A stretch of 16,579 nucleotides of DNA from Microbacterium sp. Lineage in GTDB: Bacteria; Actinomycetota; Actinomycetes; Actinomycetales; Microbacteriaceae. Where the stretch lies: the NCBI GenBank assembly GCA_003248845.1, contig QFPD01000007.1:1-16579 (forward strand), given 5' to 3'. The translations under genes were made by a program, and so were the position numbers. Positions 1 to 6,573 of this stretch are shown here, one piece after another. Position 1 is the stretch's first letter. The number at the start of each line of letters is the position of its first letter. The notes beneath the pieces are model-generated. The model was not told the origin of the DNA. It searched no databases and worked only from the letters and a program-made list of their open reading frames with translations.

Positions 1-2
1 AC

Positions 3-407
3 GACCTCGGGGTGCTCCGGGACGTGCGCGTGCAGGGCGACCATGTCGTCGTGACGATCACGCCGACGTACTCGGGGTGTCCCGCGATGGACACCATCCG
101 CGACGATCTCGTGCTCGCGCTGACCCAGGCCGGATTCGGGGAGGTGCGCGTCGACGTCGTGCTCGCGCCGGCGTGGACGACCGATTGGATGACCGACGCC
201 GGCAAGCGCAAGCTCGTCGAGTACGGCATCGCGCCGCCGACAGGACGAGCCCCGGCAGGTCCGATCCGGATCAGCCTCGGCGTGAAGTGCCCGCGTTGCG
301 GATCGCTGCAGACCCGCGAACTCTCCCACTTCGGCTCGACGTCGTGCAAGGCGCTGTACGAGTGCCGCGACTGCCTCGAGCCGTTCGACCACTTCAAAAG
401 GCACTGA
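3..407 (+). CDS. paaD: Phenylacetate-CoA epoxidase complex maturation protein PaaD (5' end cut off)
   Basis: PaaD (PaaJ) belongs to the MIP18/DUF59 iron-sulfur assembly group and is needed for a working PaaABCE phenylacetyl-CoA epoxidase; it is not itself the catalytic subunit. The frame is open to the left edge, so the start lies outside; the GTG at 12 is only an internal valine. The visible part starts with the DUF59 end (TPTYSGCPAMDTIRDDL, with the family cysteine) and ends in the PaaD-specific cysteine cluster, CPRCGS followed by SCKALYECRDC, which probably binds metal. A PaaD fold with this tail directly before PaaE is diagnostic. The stop is 11 bases before the paaE ATG, so the two are co-transcribed. 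The epoxidase subunit genes paaABC would be expected just upstream, outside the window. Confidence 0.93.
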   Translation, partial: DLGVLRDVRVQGDHVVVTITPTYSGCPAMDTIRDDLVLALTQAGFGEVRVDVVLAPAWTTDWMTDAGKRKLVEYGIAPPTGRAPAGPIRISLGVKCPRCGSLQTRELSHFGSTSCKALYECRDCLEPFDHFKRH

Positions 408-418
408 GGGACGCGGCC

Positions 419-1558
419 ATGAGCACGACAGAGGTTCGCGAGACCGTGCCGGGTCGTCGCCGCGCCCGGTTCCACACGCTGCAGGTCGCGGCGGTGCGTC
501 CGCTGACGGCGGATGCCGTCGAGGTCACCTTCGCCGTCCCGGACGCGCTCGTGGACGCGTTCGACTACGCCCCCGGCCAGTACGTGGCCCTGCGCACGCA
601 TCTCGACGGCGCGGAGGTGCGCCGCTCGTACTCGATCTGCCGGCCGCCCGAGCGCGGAGCGATCTCGGTCGGGATCAAGCGCGACCCGGGCGGTCGCTTC
701 TCGACGTGGGCGCAGACCGAGCTCCGCCCCGGTGACGAGCTCGATGTGATGAGTCCGCAGGGGACGTTCATCTCCGCGCGGTCGGAGACGCGCACCGGGC
801 ACGTCGTCGGCGTCGCGGCGGGATCGGGCATCACGCCGATCATGGCGCTGGCGGCATCGGTTCTCGCGGCATCCGACGTCTCGCGCTTCACGCTCGTCTA
901 CACGAACCGCTCGTCGACCGACGTCATGTTCGCCGACGAACTGGCCGACCTCAAGGACCGCTACCCGACGAGGTTCGTCCTGCACCACGTGCTCTCCCGC
1001 GAGCAGCGCGCCGCTCCCGTGCTGTCGGGGCGCATCGATGAGGCGCGGCTGCGGCTCATCCTCGACGCGCTCATCCGTCCCGAAACGGTCGACGAGTGGT
1101 TCCTGTGCGGTCCGTTCGAGCTCGTGCAGCTCTGCCGAGACGTGCTCGCATCGGTCGGAGTGCCGGCGTCCGACGTGCGGTTCGAGCTCTTCACGACGGG
1201 CCCGGGCGGGGCGGACTCGGCGGGCACGGCGGGCTCCGGGGGCGGACGGCCCGTCGCGGTGCGCGCCGACGAGCCCGTGCGCACGATCGACTTCACTCTC
1301 GACGGCACCTCGGCCCGGGTGGAGAGCCCTGTCAGCGCGCACGAGTCGATCCTGAACGCCGCGCTGCGCGTGCGGCCTGATGTCCCTTTCGCGTGCGCGG
1401 GCGGCGTGTGCGGCACGTGCCGCGCCCGGCTCGTCTCGGGCTCGGTGCAGATGACCGAGAACTATGCGCTCGAACCCGACGAGCTCGAGCGCGGCTACGT
1501 GCTGACGTGCCAGTCCCACCCGACGAGCGACGCCATCGTCGTCGACTACGACGTCTGA
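419..1558 (+). CDS. paaE: Phenylacetyl-CoA 1,2-epoxidase, reductase subunit PaaE
   Basis: This 379-residue flavo-iron-sulfur reductase passes electrons from NAD(P)H through FAD and a [2Fe-2S] centre to the di-iron epoxidase PaaA in the cytoplasm. The FAD-binding RRSYSICRP is at residues 68-76. The nicotinamide-binding GVAAGSGITP is at 131-140 and the FLCGP loop at 228-232. After a Gly/Ser-rich linker (about 261-277) comes a plant-type ferredoxin domain with ligands C326, C331, C334 and C364 (CAGGVCGTC, then a distant Cys). The domain order FNR-NAD-ferredoxin and the length fit PaaE. The ATG at 419 is preceded by GAGGG at good distance; the frame stays open upstream only as a shadow of paaD. 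The stop sits 8 bases before the next gene, in one operon with it. Confidence 0.95.
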   Translation: MSTTEVRETVPGRRRARFHTLQVAAVRPLTADAVEVTFAVPDALVDAFDYAPGQYVALRTHLDGAEVRRSYSICRPPERGAISVGIKRDPGGRFSTWAQTELRPGDELDVMSPQGTFISARSETRTGHVVGVAAGSGITPIMALAASVLAASDVSRFTLVYTNRSSTDVMFADELADLKDRYPTRFVLHHVLSREQRAAPVLSGRIDEARLRLILDALIRPETVDEWFLCGPFELVQLCRDVLASVGVPASDVRFELFTTGPGGADSAGTAGSGGGRPVAVRADEPVRTIDFTLDGTSARVESPVSAHESILNAALRVRPDVPFACAGGVCGTCRARLVSGSVQMTENYALEPDELERGYVLTCQSHPTSDAIVVDYDV

Positions 1559-1566
1559 GGAGTGCT

Positions 1567-2385
1567 GTGATCTCTTACGCCTTCGAGATCGTGAGCGGCG
1601 AGGCCGCGGCCGGGACGGCTGACGTAGACGCCACCGCCGGGCTCGCGACGATCACCCTCGACCGCCCCGACAAGCTCAATGCGCTCAACGCGCAGGCCCT
1701 GCGCGAGCTCGACGCGGCGTACGCCCGGGCGCAGCAGGACGGCGCCCGTGCGGTGCTGCTGCGCGGAGCGGGCCGCGCGTTCTGCGCGGGTCGCGACATC
1801 TCCGACGTGGATCCCGCCACCGACGACGTGACGGGCCTTCTCGACGGACTCGTCGCCCCTCTGATGCGGCGCATCGCCGCGTGCCCCGCGCCGACGTTCG
1901 CCGCCGCCCACGGCGCATGCCTGGGCGTCGGGCTCGGCCTGCTCATCGCGACCGACGTCGTCTACGTCGCCGATGACGCCAAGATCGGATCACCCTTCGC
2001 CGCCCTCGGCGCGACCCTCGATTCCGGGGGCCACGCCCTCTTCGTCGACCGTCTCGGCGCGCATCGCACCCTTGATCTCGTCTACACCGGCCGCCTCATG
2101 AGCGGGGACGAAGCTGTCCGCTCGGGGCTGTTCTCGCGCGCCGTCCCCCCGGACGAGCTCGAGGCGGTGACGCGGGATGCCGCGGTGGCCGCGGCATCCG
2201 GGGCCACCGCGGCTTTCGTGGCGAGCAAGCAGCTCGTCGCGCGCGTGCGCGACGAGCGGATCGGACTCTGGGACGCCCTCGCGGCAGAGACGCGCGCGCA
2301 GACCGCACTGCGCGACACGGCCGACTACCGCGAGGGCTTCGCGGCGTTCCAGCAGAAGCGTCGGCCCGTCTTCCGCGGGCGCTGA
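1567..2385 (+). CDS. paaG: Enoyl-CoA hydratase/isomerase, PaaG-like ring-1,2-epoxyphenylacetyl-CoA isomerase
   Basis: This 272-residue crotonase-fold protein is the last gene of the paa operon. PaaG turns the ring epoxide made by PaaABCE into the oxepin and also acts later in the pathway. The two oxyanion-hole regions are visible: AFCAGRDIS at 71-79 and HGACLGVGLGL at 115-125. At the catalytic position the sequence reads LDSGG (151-155). An Asp here (D152) is the PaaG-type residue, where hydratases carry Glu. I therefore favour PaaG over PaaF, but the exact reaction is inferred. The GTG start at 1567 follows GAGGAG at 1557-1562, which overlaps the paaE stop, so translation is probably coupled. 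The ATG codons of this frame lie too far inside the conserved fold to be starts. Confidence 0.8.
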   Translation: MISYAFEIVSGEAAAGTADVDATAGLATITLDRPDKLNALNAQALRELDAAYARAQQDGARAVLLRGAGRAFCAGRDISDVDPATDDVTGLLDGLVAPLMRRIAACPAPTFAAAHGACLGVGLGLLIATDVVYVADDAKIGSPFAALGATLDSGGHALFVDRLGAHRTLDLVYTGRLMSGDEAVRSGLFSRAVPPDELEAVTRDAAVAAASGATAAFVASKQLVARVRDERIGLWDALAAETRAQTALRDTADYREGFAAFQQKRRPVFRGR

Positions 2386-2410
2386 GCTCGTCGCCCCCGG
2401 CACAGCGGTA

Positions 2411-2493
2411 CTCAACTGCAAGGCCGTGCATGCGACACGCCGCGGCATCCCGCCCCTTCCCCGGCGTGTCGCCCACGATCCCTTGCAGTTGGG
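2411..2493. repeat. Long two-arm inverted repeat between convergent genes (possible bidirectional terminator or mobile-repeat remnant)
   Basis: The outer arms CTCAACTGCAAGG (2411-2423) and CCTTGCAGTTGGG (2481-2493) pair with a single T:G wobble. The inner arms GCGACACGCCG (2432-2442) and CGGCGTGTCGC (2462-2472) pair perfectly over 11 bp. The arms are separated by 8-base unpaired segments on both sides, and the central loop is 19 bases. It lies between the ends of paaG (plus) and dcd (minus), where a bidirectional terminator is expected. There is no T-tract, and the design is larger than a simple terminator. Confidence 0.7.
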
Positions 2494-2516
2494 GTGGCGC
2501 GTCCCCGCGGGGCGGC

Positions 2517-3122
2517 TCAGCCGCCGAGCGCCCCCGCGTCGGTGGAGCCGACGTCGGTGCGGTGGAAGTTCTGCGACGAGCGCGAGGCCGTGGGCCCACG
2601 CTGACCGTGGTAGCGGTTGAGGTAGGGACCGGTTCCGTAGGGGTTCTCGGCCGCCGACGACAGGCGGAAGAAGCAGAGCTGCCCGATCTTCATGCCGGGC
2701 CAGAGCTTGATCGGAAGGGTCGCGACGTTCGAGAGTTCGAGCGTCACGTGCCCCGAGAAGCCGGGGTCGATGAATCCGGCGGTGGAGTGGGTGAGCAGGC
2801 CCAGACGGCCGAGCGACGACTTGCCCTCGAGACGAGCCGCGATGTCGTCGGGCAGGGTCACCTGCTCGAAGGTCGAACCGAGCACGAACTCGCCCGGGTG
2901 CAGGATGAACGGCTCGTCGGGAGCGACCTCGATGAGGTGGGTCAGGTCGGGCTGGTCCTCGGCGGGGTCGATGAACGGGTACTTGTGGTTGTCGAACAGC
3001 CGGAAGTAGCGGTCGAGGCGCACGTCGACGCTCGACGGCTGCACCATCGTCGGGTCCCAGGGGTCGAGGCCGACCCGCCCGGTGGAGATCTCGGCTCGGA
3101 TGTCGCGGTCGCTCAGCAGCAC
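2517..3122 (-). CDS. dcd: dCTP deaminase, dUMP-forming (bifunctional DCD-DUT type)
   Basis: This 201-residue cytoplasmic nucleotide enzyme deaminates dCTP. In the actinobacterial and archaeal bifunctional type it also removes pyrophosphate, giving dUMP for thymidylate synthesis. The sequence follows the Mycobacterium enzyme closely from memory: [12 protein letters not shown] start, [10 protein letters not shown] at 28-37, [10 protein letters not shown] at 99-108 (S102, R106), [15 protein letters not shown] at 111-125, and TLELSN with the catalytic Glu at 129. GQRGPT (173-178) is the C-terminal nucleotide-closing loop. The tail after about residue 190 is longer than in Mycobacterium. The GTG start is 6 nt after a TAGGCT -10 box, so the message is probably leaderless. 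It lies 20 bases downstream of tetR on the same strand, but has its own promoter in that gap. Confidence 0.95.
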   Translation of the reverse strand: MLLSDRDIRAEISTGRVGLDPWDPTMVQPSSVDVRLDRYFRLFDNHKYPFIDPAEDQPDLTHLIEVAPDEPFILHPGEFVLGSTFEQVTLPDDIAARLEGKSSLGRLGLLTHSTAGFIDPGFSGHVTLELSNVATLPIKLWPGMKIGQLCFFRLSSAAENPYGTGPYLNRYHGQRGPTASRSSQNFHRTDVGSTDAGALGG

Positions 3123-3128
3123 GCGGCC

Positions 3129-3134
3129 AGCCTA
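3129..3134 (-). promoter_or_regulatory. -10 box TAGGCT of dcd, leaderless
   Basis: TAGGCT on the minus strand is followed by 6 nt and then the GTG start of dcd. That puts the transcription start at or next to the start codon. There is no Shine-Dalgarno sequence, and no good -35 element is visible. Confidence 0.65.
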
Positions 3135-3142
3135 TCCGCCGG

Positions 3143-3763
3143 CTACCCGCGCCGGGTGCCGTCGTGGGTGGCCTGGGCGGCTTCGACGGAGCCTGTGATC
3201 GCGCGCGCGGTATCGGCGAGGAAGGCGACGATCTCGGCATCCGACCGTTCGGTGCCGAGTGCGAGGGCGATGAGGATGTCTTCCGCGAAGGCGACCCATG
3301 CCCGGGCTGCGACGCGCAGGAGCTCGGTGTCGGCGTGCCCGAGCTCGACGAGGACCTCGACGATCCGTCGCGCGTTCTCGTCGCGCGCCTCGTCGACGAG
3401 GGTGCGGACGACGGGGTCACCGCTCGCGATGCCGCGCACGAGCGAGGTGAAGGTGCCGCCGTGGGCGCGGACGAATCCGACGATCCGTCCGATCGTGTCG
3501 TCCAGCCGTTCGAGGGGAGGCAGGTCGGCGCGCGGCGTGGATGCCTCGATGAGCGCGTCGCGCGCCGTCGTCACCACCGCGGTGTGGAGGCCCTGCCTGC
3601 TGCCGAAGTAGTGGAAGACGAGCGCGCGCGAGACCCCCTCCCGATCGGCGAGGACTTCGATGCTCAGGGCGTCGAGAGGCTGGTCGACCAGAAAGGCGAC
3701 CCCCGAGGCGAGCAGCTGTGCGCGACGATCGTCGCGCGAGAGCCTGCGCTGCGGGGGTGCCAT
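3143..3763 (-). CDS. TetR/AcrR family transcriptional regulator
   Basis: This 206-residue DNA-binding repressor has a helix-turn-helix at about residues 33-56: LSIEVLADREGVSRALVFHYF, typical of TetR in its VSxxxxxxYF core. The rest is a helical ligand-binding and dimerisation domain with no recognisable ligand signature. The gene is divergent from the DUF6230-DUF6114-exported protein operon, 179 bases away. A 27-bp AT-rich palindrome lies in the gap, so local repression of that operon is likely. TetR genes are commonly found beside DUF6230/DUF6114 pairs in actinobacteria (from memory). The ATG at 3763 lies 6 nt after TAGGGT, so this gene is probably leaderless. The palindrome is about 80 bp upstream of that -10 box, so autorepression is less certain than control of the divergent operon. 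Confidence 0.9.
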   Translation of the reverse strand: MAPPQRRLSRDDRRAQLLASGVAFLVDQPLDALSIEVLADREGVSRALVFHYFGSRQGLHTAVVTTARDALIEASTPRADLPPLERLDDTIGRIVGFVRAHGGTFTSLVRGIASGDPVVRTLVDEARDENARRIVEVLVELGHADTELLRVAARAWVAFAEDILIALALGTERSDAEIVAFLADTARAITGSVEAAQATHDGTRRG

Positions 3764-3769
3764 GACCCG

Positions 3770-3775
3770 ACCCTA
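3770..3775 (-). promoter_or_regulatory. -10 box TAGGGT of the tetR gene, leaderless
   Basis: TAGGGT on the minus strand is followed by CGGGTC and then the ATG of the TetR gene, the 6-nt spacing seen before several other genes in this window. No Shine-Dalgarno sequence is present. Confidence 0.6.
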
Positions 3776-3854
3776 CCGAGCGCGCGCCTGTCGAGCGTCG
3801 GGCCGTCCGGTGCGGGCGGACGGTCCGGGTGAGATCCCTCTCATACTCCACCAC

Positions 3855-3881
3855 CCCTTATTGACTATTACTCAATAGGGG
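3855..3881. promoter_or_regulatory. Palindromic operator, probable TetR binding site
   Basis: TATTGA (3859-3864) and TCAATA (3872-3877) are perfect inverted arms around a 7-base centre. CCC/GGG pairs extend them, giving 11 of 13 positions symmetrical about 3868. The AT-rich core stands out strongly from the GC-rich surroundings. It lies in the divergent gap between tetR and the DUF6230 operon, where such an operator is expected. TTGACT at 3861-3866 could also serve as a -35 element for the rightward operon, but I see no clear -10 box 17 bp downstream. Confidence 0.7.
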
Positions 3882-3942
3882 CGGAGGCTCGGACATCGAA
3901 CGCGTCGGCAGTGGGGCCGGCGCCTCGGCATCCGGAGAACCG

Positions 3943-4539
3943 ATGAAGATCCCGAACCCGACCCGCTCCCGCTCAGGCCGCGTCCTGCTCGCCGCCGTAC
4001 CGGTCGCGCTCGCCTCCACATTCCTCATGACCGGCGTGGCGCAGGGCGCCGTCCCCGTATCGTTCGCCGTCTCGGGCAGCCAGTTCCAGATCAGCGCGTC
4101 GAAGCTCGAAGGCACGGGGTTCTCGCAGTACGCCGGCGTGACCGAAGACACCGCGGGGGGCCAGCACAACGTCGCGATCGCGAACATCGCCTCCGCGCAA
4201 CTGTCCGACCTCTGCCAGTCGGTCGTATCGGACACGCCCCTCGGAAAGGTCGGCGTGCTCATCACCGCGGGTGGCGGCGGCACCCCGGCATCCGCGACGG
4301 ATCTGCAGATCGGCATGACGGAGCTCCGCGGCGAGTCCTCGTTCTCGAACATCCGCATCGGCGTCGACGCCTCGACCGTCAACACCGCGGCGAAGGGCGC
4401 GGCGGGCGACTTCGCGCAGGACGCCGACGCGGTGACGATCACGAACCTGCAGCAGACCTCGTGGTCGACGCAGGCGTCGGTGTTCACCCTGACGGGGATG
4501 TCGCTGACACTGACGGGCGGATCGACCGGATGCTTCTGA
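3943..4539 (+). CDS. DUF6230 family exported protein
   Basis: This 198-residue protein is of unknown function. In Streptomyces, relatives are often labelled cholesterol esterase without evidence that I know of. Residues 1-36 form a Sec-type signal peptide: a basic start, the hydrophobic VLLAAVPVALASTFLMTGVA, and AQGA as the likely cleavage region. The mature part is rich in beta-type alternation and contains the family pattern KLEGTGFSQYAGV (54-66), a DLCQSV cysteine (C91), a QTSWST segment (171-176) and a C-terminal GCF with C197. C91 and C197 may form a disulfide. GGAGA lies just before the ATG at 3943. The end overlaps the next gene by 10 bases, so the two are translationally coupled. The whole operon is probably controlled by the divergent TetR protein. 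Confidence 0.85.
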   Translation: MKIPNPTRSRSGRVLLAAVPVALASTFLMTGVAQGAVPVSFAVSGSQFQISASKLEGTGFSQYAGVTEDTAGGQHNVAIANIASAQLSDLCQSVVSDTPLGKVGVLITAGGGGTPASATDLQIGMTELRGESSFSNIRIGVDASTVNTAAKGAAGDFAQDADAVTITNLQQTSWSTQASVFTLTGMSLTLTGGSTGCF

Positions 4540-5033
4540 CACGTCGCGCCGACCGCGCCGACGTCGGGCATGAACTCGATGCGCGGCCCGAGGCGGACGC
4601 CGCGGCTCCGGCCGTGACGGCGTCCCGGTGGCGGGCGTGGCGACGCGGGCGACCGCTCGTCGGCGGCATCCTGCTGATCCTCGGCGGCCTCGAGCTGTTC
4701 GGTTCGAGCCAGCTCGACTTCGGGCGGCTGCACATCCACCTCGGCATCGAGGGGCTGCAGGCGCTCGTCATCCCACTGCTTCTCGTGGCGCTCGGCGCGC
4801 TCGTCATCGCCACGCCCGCACACCGGATGCTGTACGGCGTCGTGGCGCTCGCCGTGGCGGTCTACTCGATCGTCGGGGTGAACCTGGGCGGGTTCCTCGT
4901 GGGCTTCCTGCTCGCCGCCGTCGGCGGCATCCTCACCGTGTCGTGGATGCCACGGTCCGAGGCGCGGGAAGGTGCGCGCGACGCGGAGGGTCCCGTCGAG
5001 GTGAAGGGCGCGGACGACGGAGCGGCGCGATGA
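4530..5033 (+). CDS. DUF6114 family membrane protein
   Basis: This 167-residue integral membrane protein of unknown function has a polar N-terminal tail of about 40 residues with the basic WRAWRRGRP (34-42). About four membrane segments follow, at roughly 43-58, 75-94, 99-116 and 118-139, and then an acidic cytoplasmic-type tail. The RxWRRxRPxxGG entry into the first helix and the GGFLVGFLLAAVGG end are what I recognise as DUF6114. The start at 4530 lies inside the end of the DUF6230 gene, and the stop overlaps the next start in an ATGA. The encoded partners are therefore probably made in fixed ratio, and they may form a membrane-anchored complex with the two exported proteins. That last point is inference. 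Confidence 0.82.
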   Translation: MLLTRRADRADVGHELDARPEADAAAPAVTASRWRAWRRGRPLVGGILLILGGLELFGSSQLDFGRLHIHLGIEGLQALVIPLLLVALGALVIATPAHRMLYGVVALAVAVYSIVGVNLGGFLVGFLLAAVGGILTVSWMPRSEAREGARDAEGPVEVKGADDGAAR

Positions 5034-5761
5034 CGCGTCGCGGGTCGCGGGCGCCTTCGGGCCTCGCGGCACTCGTCGCGGCGGGATGCCTCGTGGGCGC
5101 ATCGCTCCTGTCGGGCGCTGCGGCAGCCCCAGCATCCCTCGCCGGCGGCGCGCGCCCGGCGGAGTTCTGCATCCCGATCATCCTGCCCTGCCACGACGCG
5201 GACCCGGCCCCCGCGCCGTCCCCGTCTCCGTCCGGCTCACCGTCGTCGACGCCCAGCGACCTCCTCGACCCGACCACCCCGGCCGCGCCCGGCTCGCCGC
5301 AGCCGAGCGCGACGACGCCGCCCGCGGTGGCACCCGTCGCCGACGACGGCGCGCCGGTGTTCACGCAGCCCTCCGCCCAGCTGGGGTCGAAGTCGCTGTC
5401 GTTTCGAGGGCTGAAGGCGATCTCGGTCGTCACGGTCCCTCGTGCGGACGGGTCACGGGTCACCGCGCTCAAACTCGAGGCTGATCGCATCACGATCTCG
5501 GGGTTCAGCCTCACCGTGCGGCATGAGACCGGCCCGATCCTGACCACGACCGCCGACGAGATGACGCTCGACGGGCACGTCGCCGTGTACGTCAATTCGC
5601 TCACCGCGACCCTGCCCGGGGGTCAGCCGCTGACTCTCGGCGCCGACACCCCGCCGCCCGCAGAGGGTCTCGAGTCGCTCCTCGGCGTGACGCTGGGCCT
5701 CGTCGGCTCGACGGCCGACTCGATCACCTACACGAACACGGTGCAGCAGCTCACGGAGTGA
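5030..5761 (+). CDS. Exported protein with Pro/Ser-rich linker, third gene of the DUF6230/DUF6114 operon
   Basis: This 243-residue protein has no function that I recognise. It has an N-terminal signal peptide (about 1-33, GLAALVAAGCLVGASLLSGA core, AAA cleavage region) and a short CIPIILPC motif with two cysteines (C47, C54). A Pro/Ser/Ala/Thr linker with PSPSPS-type repeats covers about 57-106. A C-terminal beta-rich domain (107-243) includes TADEMTLDGHVAVYVNSL at about 174-191. The linker suggests a domain held away from the membrane or reaching into the cell wall. The ATG overlaps the DUF6114 stop as ATGA. The C-terminal domain may be distantly related to DUF6230, as both have repeated short beta-strand patterns, but I cannot prove this by eye. 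No clear terminator follows. Confidence 0.75.
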   Translation: MTRRGSRAPSGLAALVAAGCLVGASLLSGAAAAPASLAGGARPAEFCIPIILPCHDADPAPAPSPSPSGSPSSTPSDLLDPTTPAAPGSPQPSATTPPAVAPVADDGAPVFTQPSAQLGSKSLSFRGLKAISVVTVPRADGSRVTALKLEADRITISGFSLTVRHETGPILTTTADEMTLDGHVAVYVNSLTATLPGGQPLTLGADTPPPAEGLESLLGVTLGLVGSTADSITYTNTVQQLTE

Positions 5762-5796
5762 CCCGCCCCGCGCGCGGTCGTCGATCCCGGGTTTGA

Positions 5797-5802
5797 TAGG
5801 CT
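5797..5802 (+). promoter_or_regulatory. Extended -10 box of the tRNA-Gly gene
   Basis: TGATAGGCT contains TAGGCT with an upstream TGn extension. It lies 28 bases before the mature tRNA, leaving a leader of about 20 nt to be removed by RNase P. No good -35 element is seen. Confidence 0.5.
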
Positions 5803-5830
5803 GTGCGGGCACCTCGGCATCGAGGCGCAC

Positions 5831-5904
5831 GGGGCTGTAGTTCAATGGCAGAACTTCTGCTTCCCAAGCAGACAGCGCGGGTTCGATTCCCGTCAGCCCC
5901 TCCA
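5831..5904 (+). tRNA. tRNA-Gly (anticodon CCC), CCA encoded
   Basis: A full cloverleaf can be drawn. The acceptor stem GGGGCTG/CAGCCCC has seven pairs, and the D arm GTTC/GAAC encloses AATGGCA. The anticodon stem TCTGC/GCAGA encloses TTCCCAA, giving anticodon CCC, which reads GGG. The T arm is GCGGG/CCCGT with loop TTCGATT. The discriminator T (5901) is followed by an encoded CCA. GGG is a used glycine codon in this GC-rich genome. No integrase or repeated 3' end is seen nearby, so nothing shows its use as an attachment site. Confidence 0.96.
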
Positions 5905-5968
5905 CCTCTTTCGACCGCCCTGCGCGAGCTCGTTTGCATCGAGGCGGCCGGCAGGACACGATCGTGAG

Positions 5969-6514
5969 GTGCCCGTCCACGACCTGCTCCTCTCCCTGGA
6001 GCGACTCCCGGCGAGCGCTCTGCGCGACTCCTACCTCCGGTTGATCCGCACCGCGGGGGATGTGGCGCTCCGCCGCGAGGGCGGCCCTGAGCATGTGACG
6101 GCATCCTGTTTCGTCTTCTCCCCGGAGTTCGATCAGGTCTTGCTGTGCTTCCATCGCAAGGGCCAGTTCTGGCTGCAGTTCGGGGGGCACATCGAGCATG
6201 CGGATGCGACCGTCGCGCTGGCCGCGCAACGGGAGGCCCGCGAGGAGTCCGGCATCGCCGACCTGGCGCTGCTGTCTGCGGAGATCATCGATCTGGATCG
6301 ACACGACCTGCACGGCGGCTTCTCGTGCGCCGCCCACTGGGACGTCGTATTCGCCGCCGTGGCCCCGCTGAACGCTCCGCTCACCGTGAGCGACGAAAGC
6401 GAAGACGTGCGCTGGTTTTCGCTCGACGATCTCCCTGAGATGACGCCTCCGGGCTGGCGCGCGCGGGCCCAGCACGTCGCGCGTGAAGCAGCGCGGCGCG
6501 CGCATCGCCAGTGA
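5969..6514 (+). CDS. Nudix hydrolase
   Basis: This 181-residue cytoplasmic pyrophosphohydrolase has an unknown substrate. The Nudix box runs from residue 72 to 96, starting GGHIEHADATVAL and ending REAREESGI, with E92 and E93 as expected metal ligands. Compared with the standard GX5EX7REUXEEXGU, the box has Asp (D79) for the first Glu and one extra residue before RE. This GGHxExxDAT form is, from memory, common in an actinobacterial Nudix group, so activity is likely. It has an N-terminal helical extension (1-40) and an EDVRWFSLDDLP element (144-155) seen in many Nudix proteins. The GTG start has only a weak, distant AGGA (5953-5956), so the start is less sure than the product. It follows the tRNA gene. 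Confidence 0.88.
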   Translation: MPVHDLLLSLERLPASALRDSYLRLIRTAGDVALRREGGPEHVTASCFVFSPEFDQVLLCFHRKGQFWLQFGGHIEHADATVALAAQREAREESGIADLALLSAEIIDLDRHDLHGGFSCAAHWDVVFAAVAPLNAPLTVSDESEDVRWFSLDDLPEMTPPGWRARAQHVAREAARRAHRQ

Positions 6515-6560
6515 GGAGTGACGGCCGCCCGCTGTCCGAGGTGATGTCCGACCCCCTCTC

Positions 6561-6566
6561 TATAAT
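6561..6566 (+). promoter_or_regulatory. -10 box TATAAT, perfect consensus, leaderless
   Basis: TATAAT matches the sigma-70 consensus exactly. Seven nt separate it from the ATG at 6574, so the transcript should begin at the start codon. This spacing is the main reason for choosing that ATG over the GTG at 6511. Confidence 0.7.
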
Positions 6567-6573
6567 CGTATTT

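Noticed and set aside
5075..5100. Lipobox-like Cys at residue 20 of the third operon protein (5030-5761)
   Set aside because: The context VAAGC lacks the usual Leu/Val/Ile three residues before Cys and lies in the middle of the hydrophobic core. An ordinary signal peptide ending near residue 33 fits better.
3858..5135. 425-residue minus-strand frame opposite the DUF6230/DUF6114 operon, and the 476-residue minus-strand frame at 1990-3420
   Set aside because: Both are low-complexity shadows without ribosome binding site or recognisable motifs. The plus-strand operon has signal peptides, overlaps and family motifs, and the real dcd and tetR frames explain the second region.
5831..5904. tRNA-Gly as an integration site of a mobile element carrying the following genes
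   Set aside because: There is no integrase, no repeated tRNA 3' end downstream and no change of base composition, so no support for an island.
6511..6573. GTG at 6511 as the HNH gene start
   Set aside because: The added 21 residues are encoded across the TATAAT promoter and have no family-like pattern; the ATG at 6574 fits the promoter.
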